This document shows positions 48,701-58,098 of a stretch of DNA of 64,000 nt, one piece after another. The position numbers and the translations under genes are program-made. Below the pieces are notes generated by a model, which worked only from the letters and a program-made list of their open reading frames with translations, was not told where the DNA came from and did no database searches. The stretch is from positions 6,231,997 to 6,295,996 of the forward strand of contig CM043964.1 in assembly GCA_014529385.2 (NCBI GenBank), in the 5' to 3' direction. Every line of letters starts with the position of its first letter. Within the stretch, counting starts at the first letter, position 1. Source of the DNA: Adiantum capillus-veneris. Its lineage: Eukaryota > Streptophyta > Polypodiopsida > Polypodiales > Pteridaceae.

Positions 48701-51121
48701 TACTACTGGACTCACCCATTCTGTGGTCTCCACTGGAACTATGAACCCTGCCTTCAATAACTTGTCCACCTCTACCCGCAAGGCTTCCATTTGCTCTTGA
48801 CCCATCCTTCTTAGCCTTTGCCGCACTGGCTTAGCACCTTCATTCAGCTCTATATGCATCTCTTCACCCTTGAACCCTCTGATCTCTTCATATGAAGTAA
48901 TGAACAAATCAGGAAAACTAGCCAGCATATGCAAATATATATCCTTCTCCATAGCTGAGAGGTCTCCACTAATCATTTGCGTCATTAATTCCTGCTTCTT
49001 TGACAACTCAACTTTGGTTTGCATCAGCCCTTCAATCACTTCATAAGGCCCTTCACTTTCATCTTCAACTTCCTTCGCAAATGCAACTAAACCAATCTCC
49101 TGGATTTCTTTGTCCATCAAAAGAAATGCAACATCAACATCCTCATCACTGCTGGTAGTGCTATCACTATCCTCATCTGTCACCGTGGAAGAGTCTTCAT
49201 CACTAGACTCATCCTCATCTTCATAAAGCTCCTCTAATCGTTTCCTTGTGTCCATATTATAAAGCTTCTTGGTACCTGTCTTTCCATAGAGGCTAATTGT
49301 ACCATGTCGCCAATCTTGAACAGCTCCCACTGCATGTAACCATGGTCTGCCCAGTATAATAGGATATGCTCCCAACCCTGCTGGCATCACATGAAAATCA
49401 ACCACTGCCTTTGCATCATATGCCTCCACTTCTAAGCTCTTTACAACACCCAAGCATTTTACTTTTTGATGGTTTGCCAATCTGATCCGAAAACCTGACA
49501 CCCCAGCCACCGTGAGACCCATCTTCTCAACGCATGAGTGTGTTATGACGCATATTTGGGCTCCGCCATCCACATAACCTTGTCCCAAATTTTTCCTTTT
49601 ATGCCACACATCTACTATTGGACAAATGTCTGGTAGCTCGTCCATTGCCAACACCTTCACTGAACCTCTCTCTGGCTCTTTCTCCATTGGGTTAACCATC
49701 CTCTTCCACTGTCGCTTTAGCTTAGGCACCATCTCTATAAGCTGCCCAAAAGTAACATCTGCCTTCCTGCTCGTCAGATCCTCCTTCAAGTCATAGCTTA
49801 ATTGCCCATCCCCTAGTGGAAAATCTGAAACATGAAACTTTCGACGAGCTCTCCTTTTCCTCTTGGCCTTGACATCCTCGCCTTCATGGCTCTTTCCTTT
49901 CTTCTTACTAGGACCTGGGGCACTTCTTCCTTCCTTATCCTCTGTGGTCCTCTTCCCAATAGGCATCACTAATGTATCCTCTAGCTTTGATGCCTTCTCC
50001 AAGGTGACTACACTTAGCACTTTTGTCTTTCCCTTTTCCTCCTGGGTCAGTCCACTGGTTCCTTCGTCTCCCTTAATTTCGATGCCATAATCATTTGATC
50101 TAGTTAGCACCTGTCTTGGCAATGGATACATGTCTCCCCCCATCCTTAGTGGCTTATCACATTGCGGGCTGATGTGACCCAACTCTCCACAATTATAACA
50201 TGTGGGCGTCTGCCTCCAAAACCTACTATTACTTTGTCCAGCACCATTCCTAGGTCTTTCTTCACCTCCTGGCTGATTTGCAAACCGCCCTCGACCTCGA
50301 TTATTTCCCACTTGACCTAGCATGTTTAGGCTGAGATTCTTCATCAGATCAACCACTTGCCTCATGTCTTGCCTTAGGCCATCATCTTGCACTGCTGTAG
50401 TGACCACTGCTGGCATAACCTGAGTAGTAACAGGAACCACTGGTTCATGATGAACCCCTGACATGCGCCCTTGTAAAGACTCTATAGGCTGAAATTCAGA
50501 CCTCATTGGCAAAGACTCCACCCCTAACTGGCTCATTTTCCTCAGCTTCCACTCTTTGTTCCTTGCTACCTCTAGTGCATCTTCATATGTCCTAGGCTTC
50601 TTTAGCTCCACTCTCCAACGTATATTCTCCCAAAGACCAGCCAAGAACCTGTCCTTCTTCATCATGTCAGGCGGGGGTACCTGTGGTGCTAAAGCCTTGC
50701 ACATTCGCTCCCATGCCAATGAAAACTTACGTATGTACGCATCTACTGGCTCACCTTCCTTTTGCACCAAAGCCTGTACTTCTTGCCACACTTTGTCAGG
50801 GTCTTCTATCTTCACAAACTCCACTTCCAATCCATGCCTTAGATTGTCCCAACTCAATCTTATAGGTGGATCAGCCATACGCAACTCCTCTTCAAATGCT
50901 TTGGACCAAGCTCGTGCATCACTCTTCAAACAAATTTGAAGAAGGCGTAACATTTGCGTAGGGTCATGAATCTGGTTGCTAATGCAGGCAACCTCCATCT
51001 TTTCCAAAAATTCTTCCACATCTTCATCACTTCTTCCGTGAAACTCGGGATAAGAGAAAGCCATGGCTACCCAAATTATGATGCTTTGAGAACCCCTTCG
51101 AACACACGTGCAAGAACCCAA
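45713..51121 (-). CDS. Gypsy-3 gag-pol polyprotein, complete (1802 aa)
   Basis: The single open frame starts at 51121; an internal start at MAFSYPEFHGRSDEDVEEFL (about 51064) is equally plausible. Gag core: KMEVACISNQIHDPTQMLRL. Knuckle: CYNCGELGHISPQC. Protease: DGGAQICVITHSCVEKMG. RT: VVSPKKDGKWRICVDFKPLN, LPFGLSNGPSFYQ and the catalytic AFMDDFCVYS. The first RNase H is degenerate (TSYAFLP where TDH..L is usual). A second, archaeal-like RNase H follows, with FFDGS, NNEAEYATLEAGL and KGDALLVVKQV, but AHEAA where an Asp is usual. Integrase: CRSCNRCQ zinc region, WGIDAIGPLP, LLSDKGPGF and GLNERFNGEL. No stop or frameshift; it is the best candidate for a working copy here. Confidence 0.95.
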   Translation of the reverse strand: MGSCTCVRRGSQSIIIWVAMAFSYPEFHGRSDEDVEEFLEKMEVACISNQIHDPTQMLRLLQICLKSDARAWSKAFEEELRMADPPIRLSWDNLRHGLEVEFVKIEDPDKVWQEVQALVQKEGEPVDAYIRKFSLAWERMCKALAPQVPPPDMMKKDRFLAGLWENIRWRVELKKPRTYEDALEVARNKEWKLRKMSQLGVESLPMRSEFQPIESLQGRMSGVHHEPVVPVTTQVMPAVVTTAVQDDGLRQDMRQVVDLMKNLSLNMLGQVGNNRGRGRFANQPGGEERPRNGAGQSNSRFWRQTPTCYNCGELGHISPQCDKPLRMGGDMYPLPRQVLTRSNDYGIEIKGDEGTSGLTQEEKGKTKVLSVVTLEKASKLEDTLVMPIGKRTTEDKEGRSAPGPSKKKGKSHEGEDVKAKRKRRARRKFHVSDFPLGDGQLSYDLKEDLTSRKADVTFGQLIEMVPKLKRQWKRMVNPMEKEPERGSVKVLAMDELPDICPIVDVWHKRKNLGQGYVDGGAQICVITHSCVEKMGLTVAGVSGFRIRLANHQKVKCLGVVKSLEVEAYDAKAVVDFHVMPAGLGAYPIILGRPWLHAVGAVQDWRHGTISLYGKTGTKKLYNMDTRKRLEELYEDEDESSDEDSSTVTDEDSDSTTSSDEDVDVAFLLMDKEIQEIGLVAFAKEVEDESEGPYEVIEGLMQTKVELSKKQELMTQMISGDLSAMEKDIYLHMLASFPDLFITSYEEIRGFKGEEMHIELNEGAKPVRQRLRRMGQEQMEALRVEVDKLLKAGFIVPVETTEWVSPVVVSPKKDGKWRICVDFKPLNAATKKNPYPLPFIDQILDSVAGYERYSVCDGFSGYFQFKIALKDRTKTTFITPWGCYCYTVLPFGLSNGPSFYQERANWVLEPFIGSCVKAFMDDFCVYSSRAEHHEKLQMVLARYDECGGQLNPKKCHLAQPRVKLLGHMVSENGIEADPDKVKSIILLPSPMSTKQLATFIHKVKYMARFIPLSSQLLYPLQQVAKHDPLQWDDKCEEVFQEVKEVLGGWSAMQAPDWEKVFYVNPSVGDDAIGAMLLQKGKGSHYMRPVYCASRVKLVAERKLSEVELVMASVIFACRRFRHYLLPRPFVFLTSYAFLPQLINGINMSNVVKKWVIELQEFEFSFLVEDSTKATLADLLTYKENPLIVKEEVVRKVVEEVPQISNAHVLFFDGSYRKSHDAASGGIALYDPEGKLVCKRGFKLDAHSNNEAEYATLEAGLHICLKHGVQRLSIKGDALLVVKQVLGVWKSKNTSLKEMCFRIKGLLKKFEAWSIRHIERALNGEAHEAAQGMIGELFVLRTTLPLYHGRESLAQEEEFLLTGIIPKEIQKSKKYGFVRRAYRYKLIGDVFYMKGADLVLRRVPWREELYRVLEENHEGACGGHFALKITLHKILQEGYVWPSLHKDVHHWCRSCNRCQAFGKRVLKPELRKTIMAFDVFEKWGIDAIGPLPITSRGKSYILTAVDYLSRWAEAIAVKQITAKDVAKFVYDEICCKFGVPLELLSDKGPGFRAKLLDFLCTKMKIRHQHTTPYYPQCNGLNERFNGELVQILSKVTEHQGKNWDLELPSALWAYRTSVKTGTGLTPFHLVYGKEALLPVEVELPAVKMLEKLLGPPSDAFKERLLQLQEVQLDRMSALEHYGQMQDKALTKLNEKVKSKGIKQHDLVLRYNSKLDNTFQKKFQIKWEGPFKVVECFPNGTYQLANLDGVLHKSRVNGLRLKLYHARLMMVEQDELSVEQEMLVKDEETCDAASLISLFAAADHE

Positions 51122-52129
51122 AACTTTTCACTTCCCAATCCCTAGAAACTTCAATGGAGCTCAACTTTAGATAAGGACAAACACATGCACATCAAATGAG
51201 TTTTCATAGTTGATCATCGGAATTACAACAGGAAAAGGACATTCCAGGATCTCTCTCAATCTTCTTGGCCCAAACATAAAGACTATGCGCTGCTGGAAAA
51301 AGATCTTCCTGGACACATGAACATTAATCTGAATTCTTTGCGTTAAATGAAAAGGAGTGAACTGAGGGCCATTTTGATCATCCATTAAAGCCAACCATGA
51401 AGCTCCCAAGAAGGCACACCTGACTCAACCTCTGATTTTGCCAAAATTTCAGCAGCATAACAGCATAAATGGCTCAAAATACCAAAAAACCAGCCATCAT
51501 AACTTGGGAAAATTTCGACAGAGTTTCCCCAGAAGTAGAGCAGTAGGAACCCAAAATATAGACTGTCTATGTATGCATAAACTGTCAACAATAGAACCCG
51601 AGCATCAAGTAGGACTCACTAGTACATAGCCTATGGCGAGGTCACGAAAAGGGTGCTCCAGCTACCTGTATCACCGAAAGGATCTCCACATTTGAGAATC
51701 CCCCAGCTCAATAAAAACCTCACGCTATCGACCCTCACACGAAAGCTAATGCAAATCGCATATAGTCAACTCTCAGAAATGACTATCTTCCAGACCAAGT
51801 CTCAGAAATGGCTGGGACTGCCAAATAAAACCATATATGGCTCCACAAAGGCGTACAATGGCAGTTTCCACAAGTAACGTACAATCCAACAGACAATGCG
51901 CTCAAATAGGCGCCAAGTGATGCATTCCCACAACAACTGCAAGTGACATCACTGTACTCCAGCTACCTGTACTTGTGTGAATCACCTGTACCTGTCCCTG
52001 TCCCTGTCCCTGTTCCTGTAACCTGTAACCTGTAATCTGCAACCTGCAACCTGCAACCTGTAATCCCGAAGCTCGAAGCTCGAAGCAGAAGGTACTCGAA
52101 GAAGATCCTCAGTGGGGGCACCAAAAGAA
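51122..52129 (-). other. Gypsy-3 leader with hexamer/heptamer arrays and primer site
   Basis: This is about 1 kb between the 5' LTR and the gag start, with no conserved ORF. The candidate primer site on the minus strand is TGGTGCCCCCACTGAGGATC, six bases inside the LTR; its tRNA is not identified. A short-period array lies at 51985-52083. Confidence 0.7.
51985..52083. repeat. Hexamer then heptamer tandem array in gypsy-3 leader
   Basis: Six CCTGTN hexamers (51985-52020) pass into seven heptamers of the form AYCTGYA or near it (52021-52069: ACCTGTA x2, ATCTGCA, ACCTGCA x2, ACCTGTA, ATCCCGA). Two AGCTCGA heptamers follow (52070-52083). Confidence 0.9.
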
Positions 52130-53261
52130 TGTGAGCGGGATGAAAACACACACAGCGCCTCTATAACGACCCGACACACACTCTTGGGAAGATATACACA
52201 CACACTATGGGGCACCACTCGGCTTAGACAACACACCTGGCCGAGACAGGGAACACACCTCTGTCGTGAGAGGAGAGAAACTATCCACTTGTCCACTCCA
52301 CACACACACACACACACCCAAAAAACTCAGCTCAAAAGAGGAGAATTTCTGATGTTTAGATACAAATGAGCTTGGGCCAACACCAATGGGGCAAACAGCT
52401 CACACAATATGGGTAAAAGATACCAGATACAATCACAAATTGGAGAAGAAACTTCGCTCATAGGAGAAACTTACACAGAAAAACAGCAGGAAAAGAGTGA
52501 GGAATTTGGCAAAATGGACAGCGCCATCGTGTCCGGAACGGCCCAAAACCCCAGTCTACAATGTCAAAGTGCTCAAATCCGACATCGGATGAGCAGTTTA
52601 CGGCCAAAACAGGCTCCAAAAACCCAAAAAACACACCTGCGGCTGTTCCTCCTCTCTTCTCCACGTTTTTTCTGGTCTTCTCTCCCTTTTTTCAGTTCCC
52701 ACACTTAGCTTTATTAGTTGGGCACCCTTGGCCTTTTAGATGACCTCAAACGGACCCCGAACAGGCCAAAAACTGACCTCGCAGTGCATAGTTGTCACCT
52801 TTTTGCATCATTCGCACACCTGGCACTCAGCTTTTTTCCAATAATGCATCTCGCCACCACGTGAAGTGGCCCCAAAAAAAGGTCCTCATGATGACCTTTC
52901 TGCATAATTCTCACAAGCAAACACCCACGTTGTGTCCGTCCTCATCTGCGTGCAAATATTGACCTCGTTCGCCCTCCTGACGCCACTAGATGCCATCTGA
53001 CGCACCTGCTGACCTCATGTCGTCGGCCCGCGGATAGCTTCCTCGAGAAGTTTTACGCGCTACCAACTCCTCCTTATTGTAGAAAAACACAATGGTACTA
53101 GTAACGATGAAAATCGATGCACTATGTACATGGTGTCCTACCTGTACACATGTGGGCCCCACGTAACCACCTGGCTCTGGAAAATGGGCAATACTTTATT
53201 TGATGCACCATGCATGGGTATGTACATATGCGCAATCCCTTGCTCCAAAAAACTCCTGACA
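52130..53261 (-). repeat. Gypsy-3 5' LTR (1132 bp)
   Basis: It pairs with 44553-45684. Differences seen include the A/G in TGTGAG/TGTGGG at its start and single transitions elsewhere. Confidence 0.95.
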
Positions 53262-53418
53262 ACGTACGGTTCGATCTACTTGGGCTTGGGCCAAGCACTC
53301 GTTGCAGTCACGCCTATCTAGAGGACGCTCGGATGCGGATTACTCCCCATCCAAGCTAGCCTCGAAGATAGCACGTTTAGCTGCTACGGCAGCATCTGTT
53401 CTCTCTTGCTCCCCATGA
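53262..53418 (+). CDS. L1b ORF1 C-terminal 50 codons, ending in ATGA overlap
   Basis: This continues in phase from 44552 once gypsy-3 is removed (TTA CGT then ACG GTT). It reads RSTWAWAKHSLQSRLSRG, SDADYSPSKLASKIARLAA and TAASVLSCSP, stopping at TGA 53416-53418. The tail is basic and Ala/Ser-rich. The stop overlaps the ATG of ORF2 (53415-53417). Confidence 0.75.
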
Positions 53419-53473
53419 GGGTCATCTCATGGAACGTGCAGTTTCAACGTCAGAGGGGCCAATAGTCACAAAG
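53415..53473 (+). pseudogene. L1b ORF2 start: endonuclease N-terminus
   Basis: MRVISWNVQFQRQRGQ begins at 53415. RVISWNV is the standard opening of the APE endonuclease of plant L1 ORF2, and the Asn is a catalytic residue. A TAG follows at 53463-53465. The frame continues after gypsy-4 at 58176. Confidence 0.8.
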
Positions 53474-54089
53474 TGATGACACGGCTACCGAGAGCAAAAA
53501 CCCTAATTTCTACCAAAAATACTAATTGATAGAAACCCTAATTTTTGGAAACCCTAATCCTAACTGCTGGCTGAAACCCTAAAGTGGCTGAAACCCTAAA
53601 TCTGGCGGCTCAAATGCCACGTGGCAGCAGTACGGATTTTTTCGGATTTTGCGGCGTGGAAAAAGGGGCCAGCAAGCTACACAATTTTATGCTTTTTCTC
53701 TACGCTTTGGCAAGAGGAGAGAGAGATAGAAAGATTACTTGCTTTATTTTGAAATCCCTTTAGAGGGTTTGAGAGAGAGAGAATTTTTGCTTTTGTTTTG
53801 AAGCTTTTGGGCATCCCTTGTAATCTTTAAATAAGTGGTTTAGGGCTCACTTTGCAGAGCATCTGGACGCAGAGTCTGAGAGTGAAACCCTAACCGCTCT
53901 CTTGTACTTTGAACACTGATTGATACATAAAGAAATACCGAAAGGGGCGTCAATCTTTGGGGCCAATATCTCTAGGCACGGAACTCCGCCGGGCCAATGC
54001 AAATCTATTGTGATCTGTGAATTGTTTTGAAGTGGTTATTTGGTGCTGTCATGATCGATTCTTGACTTGGAGTGTCCAAGTCTGTTACA
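53474..54089 (+). repeat. Gypsy-4 5' LTR (about 616 bp)
   Basis: It reads TGATGACACGG...TCTGTTACA. The right end is fixed by the primer site and by homology of 54017-54089 with 58099-58171. The left end is inferred from the TG and the host L1 frame. It contains AAACCCTAA-type words (telomere-like octamers, scattered, not an array) near 53505-53585. Confidence 0.75.
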
Positions 54090-54090
54090 G

Positions 54091-54102
54091 TGGTATCAGA
54101 GC
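54091..54102 (+). promoter_or_regulatory. Gypsy-4 primer-binding site (tRNA-Met)
   Basis: TGGTATCAGAGC lies one base after the LTR end. This is the standard initiator tRNA-Met complement. Confidence 0.95.
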
Positions 54103-54119
54103 CCGGCCGATTTCTCTTC

Positions 54120-55630
54120 TATGGGAAATCCGATCCCCAATTTTTTTTCCACGGCACCTATGGCTTCACGCAAGGATCAATCGACTCCCTCTGCATCCGG
54201 AGATGCGGGCATGGATCACAACGAAGATTCCGGCAGAGAGTATGGCCCGCCTCGGCCTACTCAGACGGAGCAACGAGAGATGAAGCATCGTCAATTGATC
54301 GGCGATGCAACAAAGATGATGCTCAGTTTTGCGAAGGATCTGAAATTGGCAAAATATATGAGCCAGACTTCTTTTCAGGAAGTGCATGCGCAGTAGCAGA
54401 AAATTACACCACCACCCCCGAAACCCGCTCTCAAGAAACCTTCTGCTCACAAGAAATATTCATAGAAGGAATTAGAAGAGGTGGTTGATGCACGGTGGCT
54501 CAGCTTTTTAACGCGTAGAACAAAGCTAAAAAGCACGGCAAAAAGTAGAAGAAAGGCACTGACTTCCCGGGTTATTTGGGTCGTCAGTCGACATTTGATA
54601 AGGCAAAGAAACAGAAGAATTCTGTTCGATTTGAAGGAGTACCCAGTTCTTCTTCTTCTTCTTCTTCTTCTTCTTCTTCTTCTGACAGTTCTTCTAGCTC
54701 TTCACATTCGAGCAAAGAAGATAGAAAAAGCAAAAAGCAAAGCAAGAAACAACGCATCGGAAAGGGCAAGAAAAAGGCAAAGAAGTCTAAATCTTGCCCA
54801 GTGAGTGACAGCTCTACAGAGGACTCGTCTACAGACAATTCAAACCCTGATGACGGAAACTTTTATGCGAACAAGAAGAATTTTTATAAAGCCAACTAGA
54901 TACTCCGATGCTTCGAAGGCTTTGTCTTTTATACAGCAGTTTGACATCGCTTTTGAGGGAGGAAGCTACTCAGAGCACCCCAAGATTCGGAGAGCTGCCT
55001 CTTGCTTTAAGGGGAATGCTCGAACTTGGTTGTCCACGCTTCTTTTAAACAAGACTGCGCCAGTTAAATGGCTGAAATTTATGAAGCTTTTTATTTCTTC
55101 TTGGCTGATGCAAGAGTATGAACGCGATATACGAGTTTCTTGGAACCATCTTCGGATGACCAAGAGGGATACAGTGGATGCTTATTGCGAGAGATTCTGG
55201 AGCTCTTTTCTACCCGCCTCTTCATTCAAGAAGATCTCGTTCAGAGAACAGATTGAGCGGTTTACCTTGGGTCTACCTACAGAGATCCGAGATCACTGCT
55301 TGGAACAGAAGCCAGCTTCTATTCAGGAGTTGATTAATCATGAGAAATGGGGCTTTGCCATTCACTCTGGCAGTTTGACCTACCCCACCGATGAGGTCAT
55401 GACACAACGAGCCGAACAGACTTCAACGAATGAAAGTAGAAAGAGAAAGAGCAACCCAGAAAAGAAGGATGCACGACAGAGCTCGCTTCATCAGGGAGGG
55501 GAAGTGCTTTGGATGCGGGGAACATGGACATATCTCCGCGAAGTGCCCTAACAAGGCACCGAATGAACAAGATGAAGAAAGGCGAGAAAGTTCAAAAGTA
55601 GCTGAGAGACGTGGCAGAAAAGACAGATAA
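54120..55630 (+). pseudogene. Gypsy-4 gag, broken
   Basis: The N-terminal piece reads MGNPIPNFFSTAPMASRKDQ. Frames then change through a Lys/Ser-rich part whose poly-Ser run is encoded by a TTC microsatellite (54647-54683). The gag core is 54850-55400 (ASKALSFIQQFDIAFEGGSY, GNARTWLSTLLLNK, REQIERFTLGLPTEIRD), clearly the same family as gypsy-1 gag. A CCHC knuckle CFGCGEHGHISAKC is at about 55519-55560. At least three frameshifts and two stops are present. Confidence 0.85.
54647..54683. repeat. (TTC)12 microsatellite
   Basis: This TTC run encodes poly-Ser within gypsy-4 gag. Confidence 0.95.
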
Positions 55631-55679
55631 AAAGTAGAACTGGTATCACATGGTGTGGGACGTGCACCGAATCAAATGA

Positions 55680-56942
55680 ATGAAAGTACAAACTTTGCCG
55701 CTTTTAGGGCAAAATGAAGGATCAGGAAGCTCTTTTGAAGGAGCCAAGGCCAACTTCTTTTTACTTGAAATTGGCGGCTCGATTTGGAATCACGCCCGAC
55801 AGACTGACGCCACAGGCGGAGGTAGTTCGACTGGCACCCGGATACGGGATGTTTCCATTACACCGAGCATTGGAAAACTTCGTTTGCAATGACAGGGGTG
55901 TTCAGGAAACGCGAGTGATGTTCTACTCGAAATCCCTTGGTACCACAAGAACTACACGTGGTTGACTGTCGGGCCGAGAAAGCGACTTTTACAAATGAAG
56001 GGCTCAGAGATTGTACTTGATGAACTTCAGTTTCTTTACTCATTCTTTTGGGAGAGAACTTAATGGATAAACGTCGAATATGTTTTGACCTGAACAAAAG
56101 AACGCCAAGATTTTTCTCACACTCATGCCGATTGCTTTTTAGAGGGCCTGAAGATCATACCATTGATCCGATACCTGGAAGCACGCCACCGAACCAGTCA
56201 CCTTACTATGTGAGCCGAGCACTGAATGAAGGGCTCAGAGATTGTACTTGATGAACTTCAGTTTCTTTACTCATTCTTTTGGGAGAGAACTTAATGGATA
56301 AACGTCGAATATGTTTTGACCTGAACAAAAGAACGCCAAGATTTTTCTCACACTCATGCCGATTGCTTTTTAGAGGGCCTGAAGATCATACCATTGATCC
56401 GATACCTGGAAGCACGCCACCGAACCAGTCACCTTACTGTGTGAGCCGAGCACTGAATGAAGAGACTATGAACCAAGTGAAAGACCTCTTGGAAAAGGGT
56501 CTTGTCCAGCCGAGTACTTCACCGTATTGCTCTCCAGTGTTGTTGGTTTTGAAGAAAGACGGATCTTGGAGAATGTGCATCGATTTTAGAGCTCTCAACA
56601 AAATCACCATCAAGAACAGATTTTCGATGCCTAGGATCAATGATATACTCGACAGATTACAGGGATCCTCGTGCTTTAGCAAGATTGATCTGAAGAGTGG
56701 ATATCATCAGATCAGAATCGCACGGGGAGACGTCTACAAGACAACTTTCCGAACGACTTTTGGATTATTTGAGTTTTTGGTGATGCCTTTTGGCTTAACC
56801 AATGCTCCGCGACATTTAACCGGATGATGGATATGATTTTTCGAGAGTACAGTCTATTTGTTGGCACTTTCTTTTATGATATCATTGTTTTCTCCAAGAA
56901 TGAGGAAGAACATAAAGATCATCTACTTCAGAGATACACTTT
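55680..56942 (+). pseudogene. Gypsy-4 protease remnant and reverse transcriptase
   Basis: The protease part survives as fragments (KLAARFGITPDRL). RT is readable from 56279: [62 protein letters not shown] and [10 protein letters not shown] frameshift follows, then TFFYDIIVFSKNEEEHKDHL. The first Asp of the catalytic pair is Tyr here (FFYD, about 56870-56880), so the enzyme would be inactive even without the frameshift. A deletion of roughly 25 codons precedes the HIVS motif at 56943. Confidence 0.88.
55995..56456 (+). repeat. 231-bp tandem duplication within gypsy-4 pol
   Basis: Two adjacent copies (55995-56225 and 56226-56456) have a period of exactly 231 bp, or 77 codons. They differ at one noticed base (TACTATGTG versus TACTGTGTG), so the duplication is recent relative to the decay around it. 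Confidence 0.93.
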
Positions 56943-57724
56943 TTGGGACACATTGTCTCAGCAGCAGGAGTGCAAATGGATCTGGCCAAGATAGACACTA
57001 TTCGTGATTGGCCCGATTTGAAGAATGTCCATGAAGTTGGAAGCTTCTTGGGACTGTGTTTGTACTACAGGCGGTTCATTCGAAAGTTTGCAGAGGTTGC
57101 TTCCCCTTTGCATATCTTGACACAGAAAGGAGTCCCTTTCTCGTGGGGATCCACTGAGGTGACTGCTTTCAGATATTGAAAGAGAAATTGACTACGGGAC
57201 TAGTTTTGACTTTACCGGACTTGCAGAAGCCATTTGAAGTATATTATGATGCTTGTGGTCGTAGTCTGGGTGCGGTCTTAATGCAAGAAGGCCATGTCAT
57301 TGCTTACGAGAGCCGATTGTTCTCAAGGCCGGAGATGACAGCACAGATTTATGAGAAAGAGCTTTTGGCGGTTATCCATGCTCTTACTCAGTGGCGGCAT
57401 TACCTACTCGGAGCGGATTTTACTGTCTTTACAGACCATTAGAGTTTGCGCCACTTCTTGTTACATAATCAGCTTTCGGAAAAGCAGATGCGGTGGGCGA
57501 ACATCTTGTCACAGTTTCACTTCCAGATTGTCCATGTACAGGGACAGAAGAATGTGGTGGCAGATGCTTTGTCTTGGAAGCCGTTGGCTCTAGCTATTTC
57601 CGCGATACATCATAGGAGCTTCGAGAATATCGTCGACCAGTATGCCATAGATACAGATTTTGCAGATATTTTCACACAAATACGGGATGGGGAGACAGTA
57701 GCACGATACTGGAAGGCTACTTGA
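56943..57724 (+). pseudogene. Gypsy-4 RNase H region, broken
   Basis: It reads MGHIVSAAGVQMDLAKIDTI and SFLGLCLYYRRFIRKFAEVA. After a shift it gives EVYYDACGRSLGAVLMQEGH, YEKELLAVIHAL, a TDH followed directly by TAG, SLRHFLLHNQLSEKQMRWAN and VVADALSWKP. The catalytic positions are recognisable. Two stops and one shift break it. Confidence 0.88.
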
Positions 57725-58098
57725 TGAGAAAAACCATGATGTGCGTTACACAGCCGTTAAGGAAAAAGGTTATGACTGAATACCATTGTCCACCTTTTAC
57801 GGGTCACCACGGCATTGCTACCACCATGAAAGGGGTAGAGAGATACTTCTTTTGGCCGAGACTCAAAAAGGATGTGAAAGAGTTTGTGCGTAGTTGCTTA
57901 GTATGCCAGAAAGTCAAGTTTGACAGGCATAAGGCCTAGGGATTGTTACAGCCTTTACCCATACCCACCCGCCCCTGGGAAAGTATTGCAATGAATTTCA
58001 TTATTGATCTCCCGATAACACAGAGTGGTCACGATGGTATCTGGACTGTTATTGACAGATTTAGCAAATAAGCTCATTTCATTCTAGTGAAGAAAACA
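57725..58098 (+). pseudogene. Gypsy-4 integrase, N-terminal part only
   Basis: The zinc region has H..H (CPPFTGHHGIATTMKGVE) and CLVCQKVKFDRHKA. After a TAG the core begins [20 protein letters not shown], with Asn where the first catalytic Asp of the DDE triad is expected. It ends near HFILVKKTV at the junction with LTR sequence. The rest of the core and the C-terminal domains are gone. Confidence 0.85.

Larger units (their letters stand above)
44553..53261 (-). mobile_element. Gypsy-3: Tat-lineage Ty3/gypsy, apparently intact and young
   Basis: The LTRs are 44553-45684 and 52130-53261, both 1132 bp, TGTGRGCGGGATG...CTCCTGACA. The 4-bp target repeat ACGT lies at 44549-44552 and 53262-53265. 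By eye the LTRs differ at only about five positions (about 0.4%). The internal region has one complete gag-pol ORF. The insertion lies in L1b ORF1, and its removal restores an open frame across the site. The two RNase H domains, the DGG protease motif and the absence of a chromodomain point to the Tat branch of plant gypsy elements. Confidence 0.95.

Noticed and set aside
45713-51121. Plus-strand ORFs inside gypsy-3 (for example 50556-50939, 47848-48099)
   Set aside because: They are antisense shadows of the continuous gag-pol frame and have no motif.
52021-52062. Telomere-like heptamer array
   Set aside because: The unit is AYCTGYA, not the plant telomere unit. It is short and sits in a retrotransposon leader.
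53505-53585. AAACCCTAA words as an interstitial telomere
   Set aside because: The words are scattered, not tandem, and lie in the gypsy-4 LTR.
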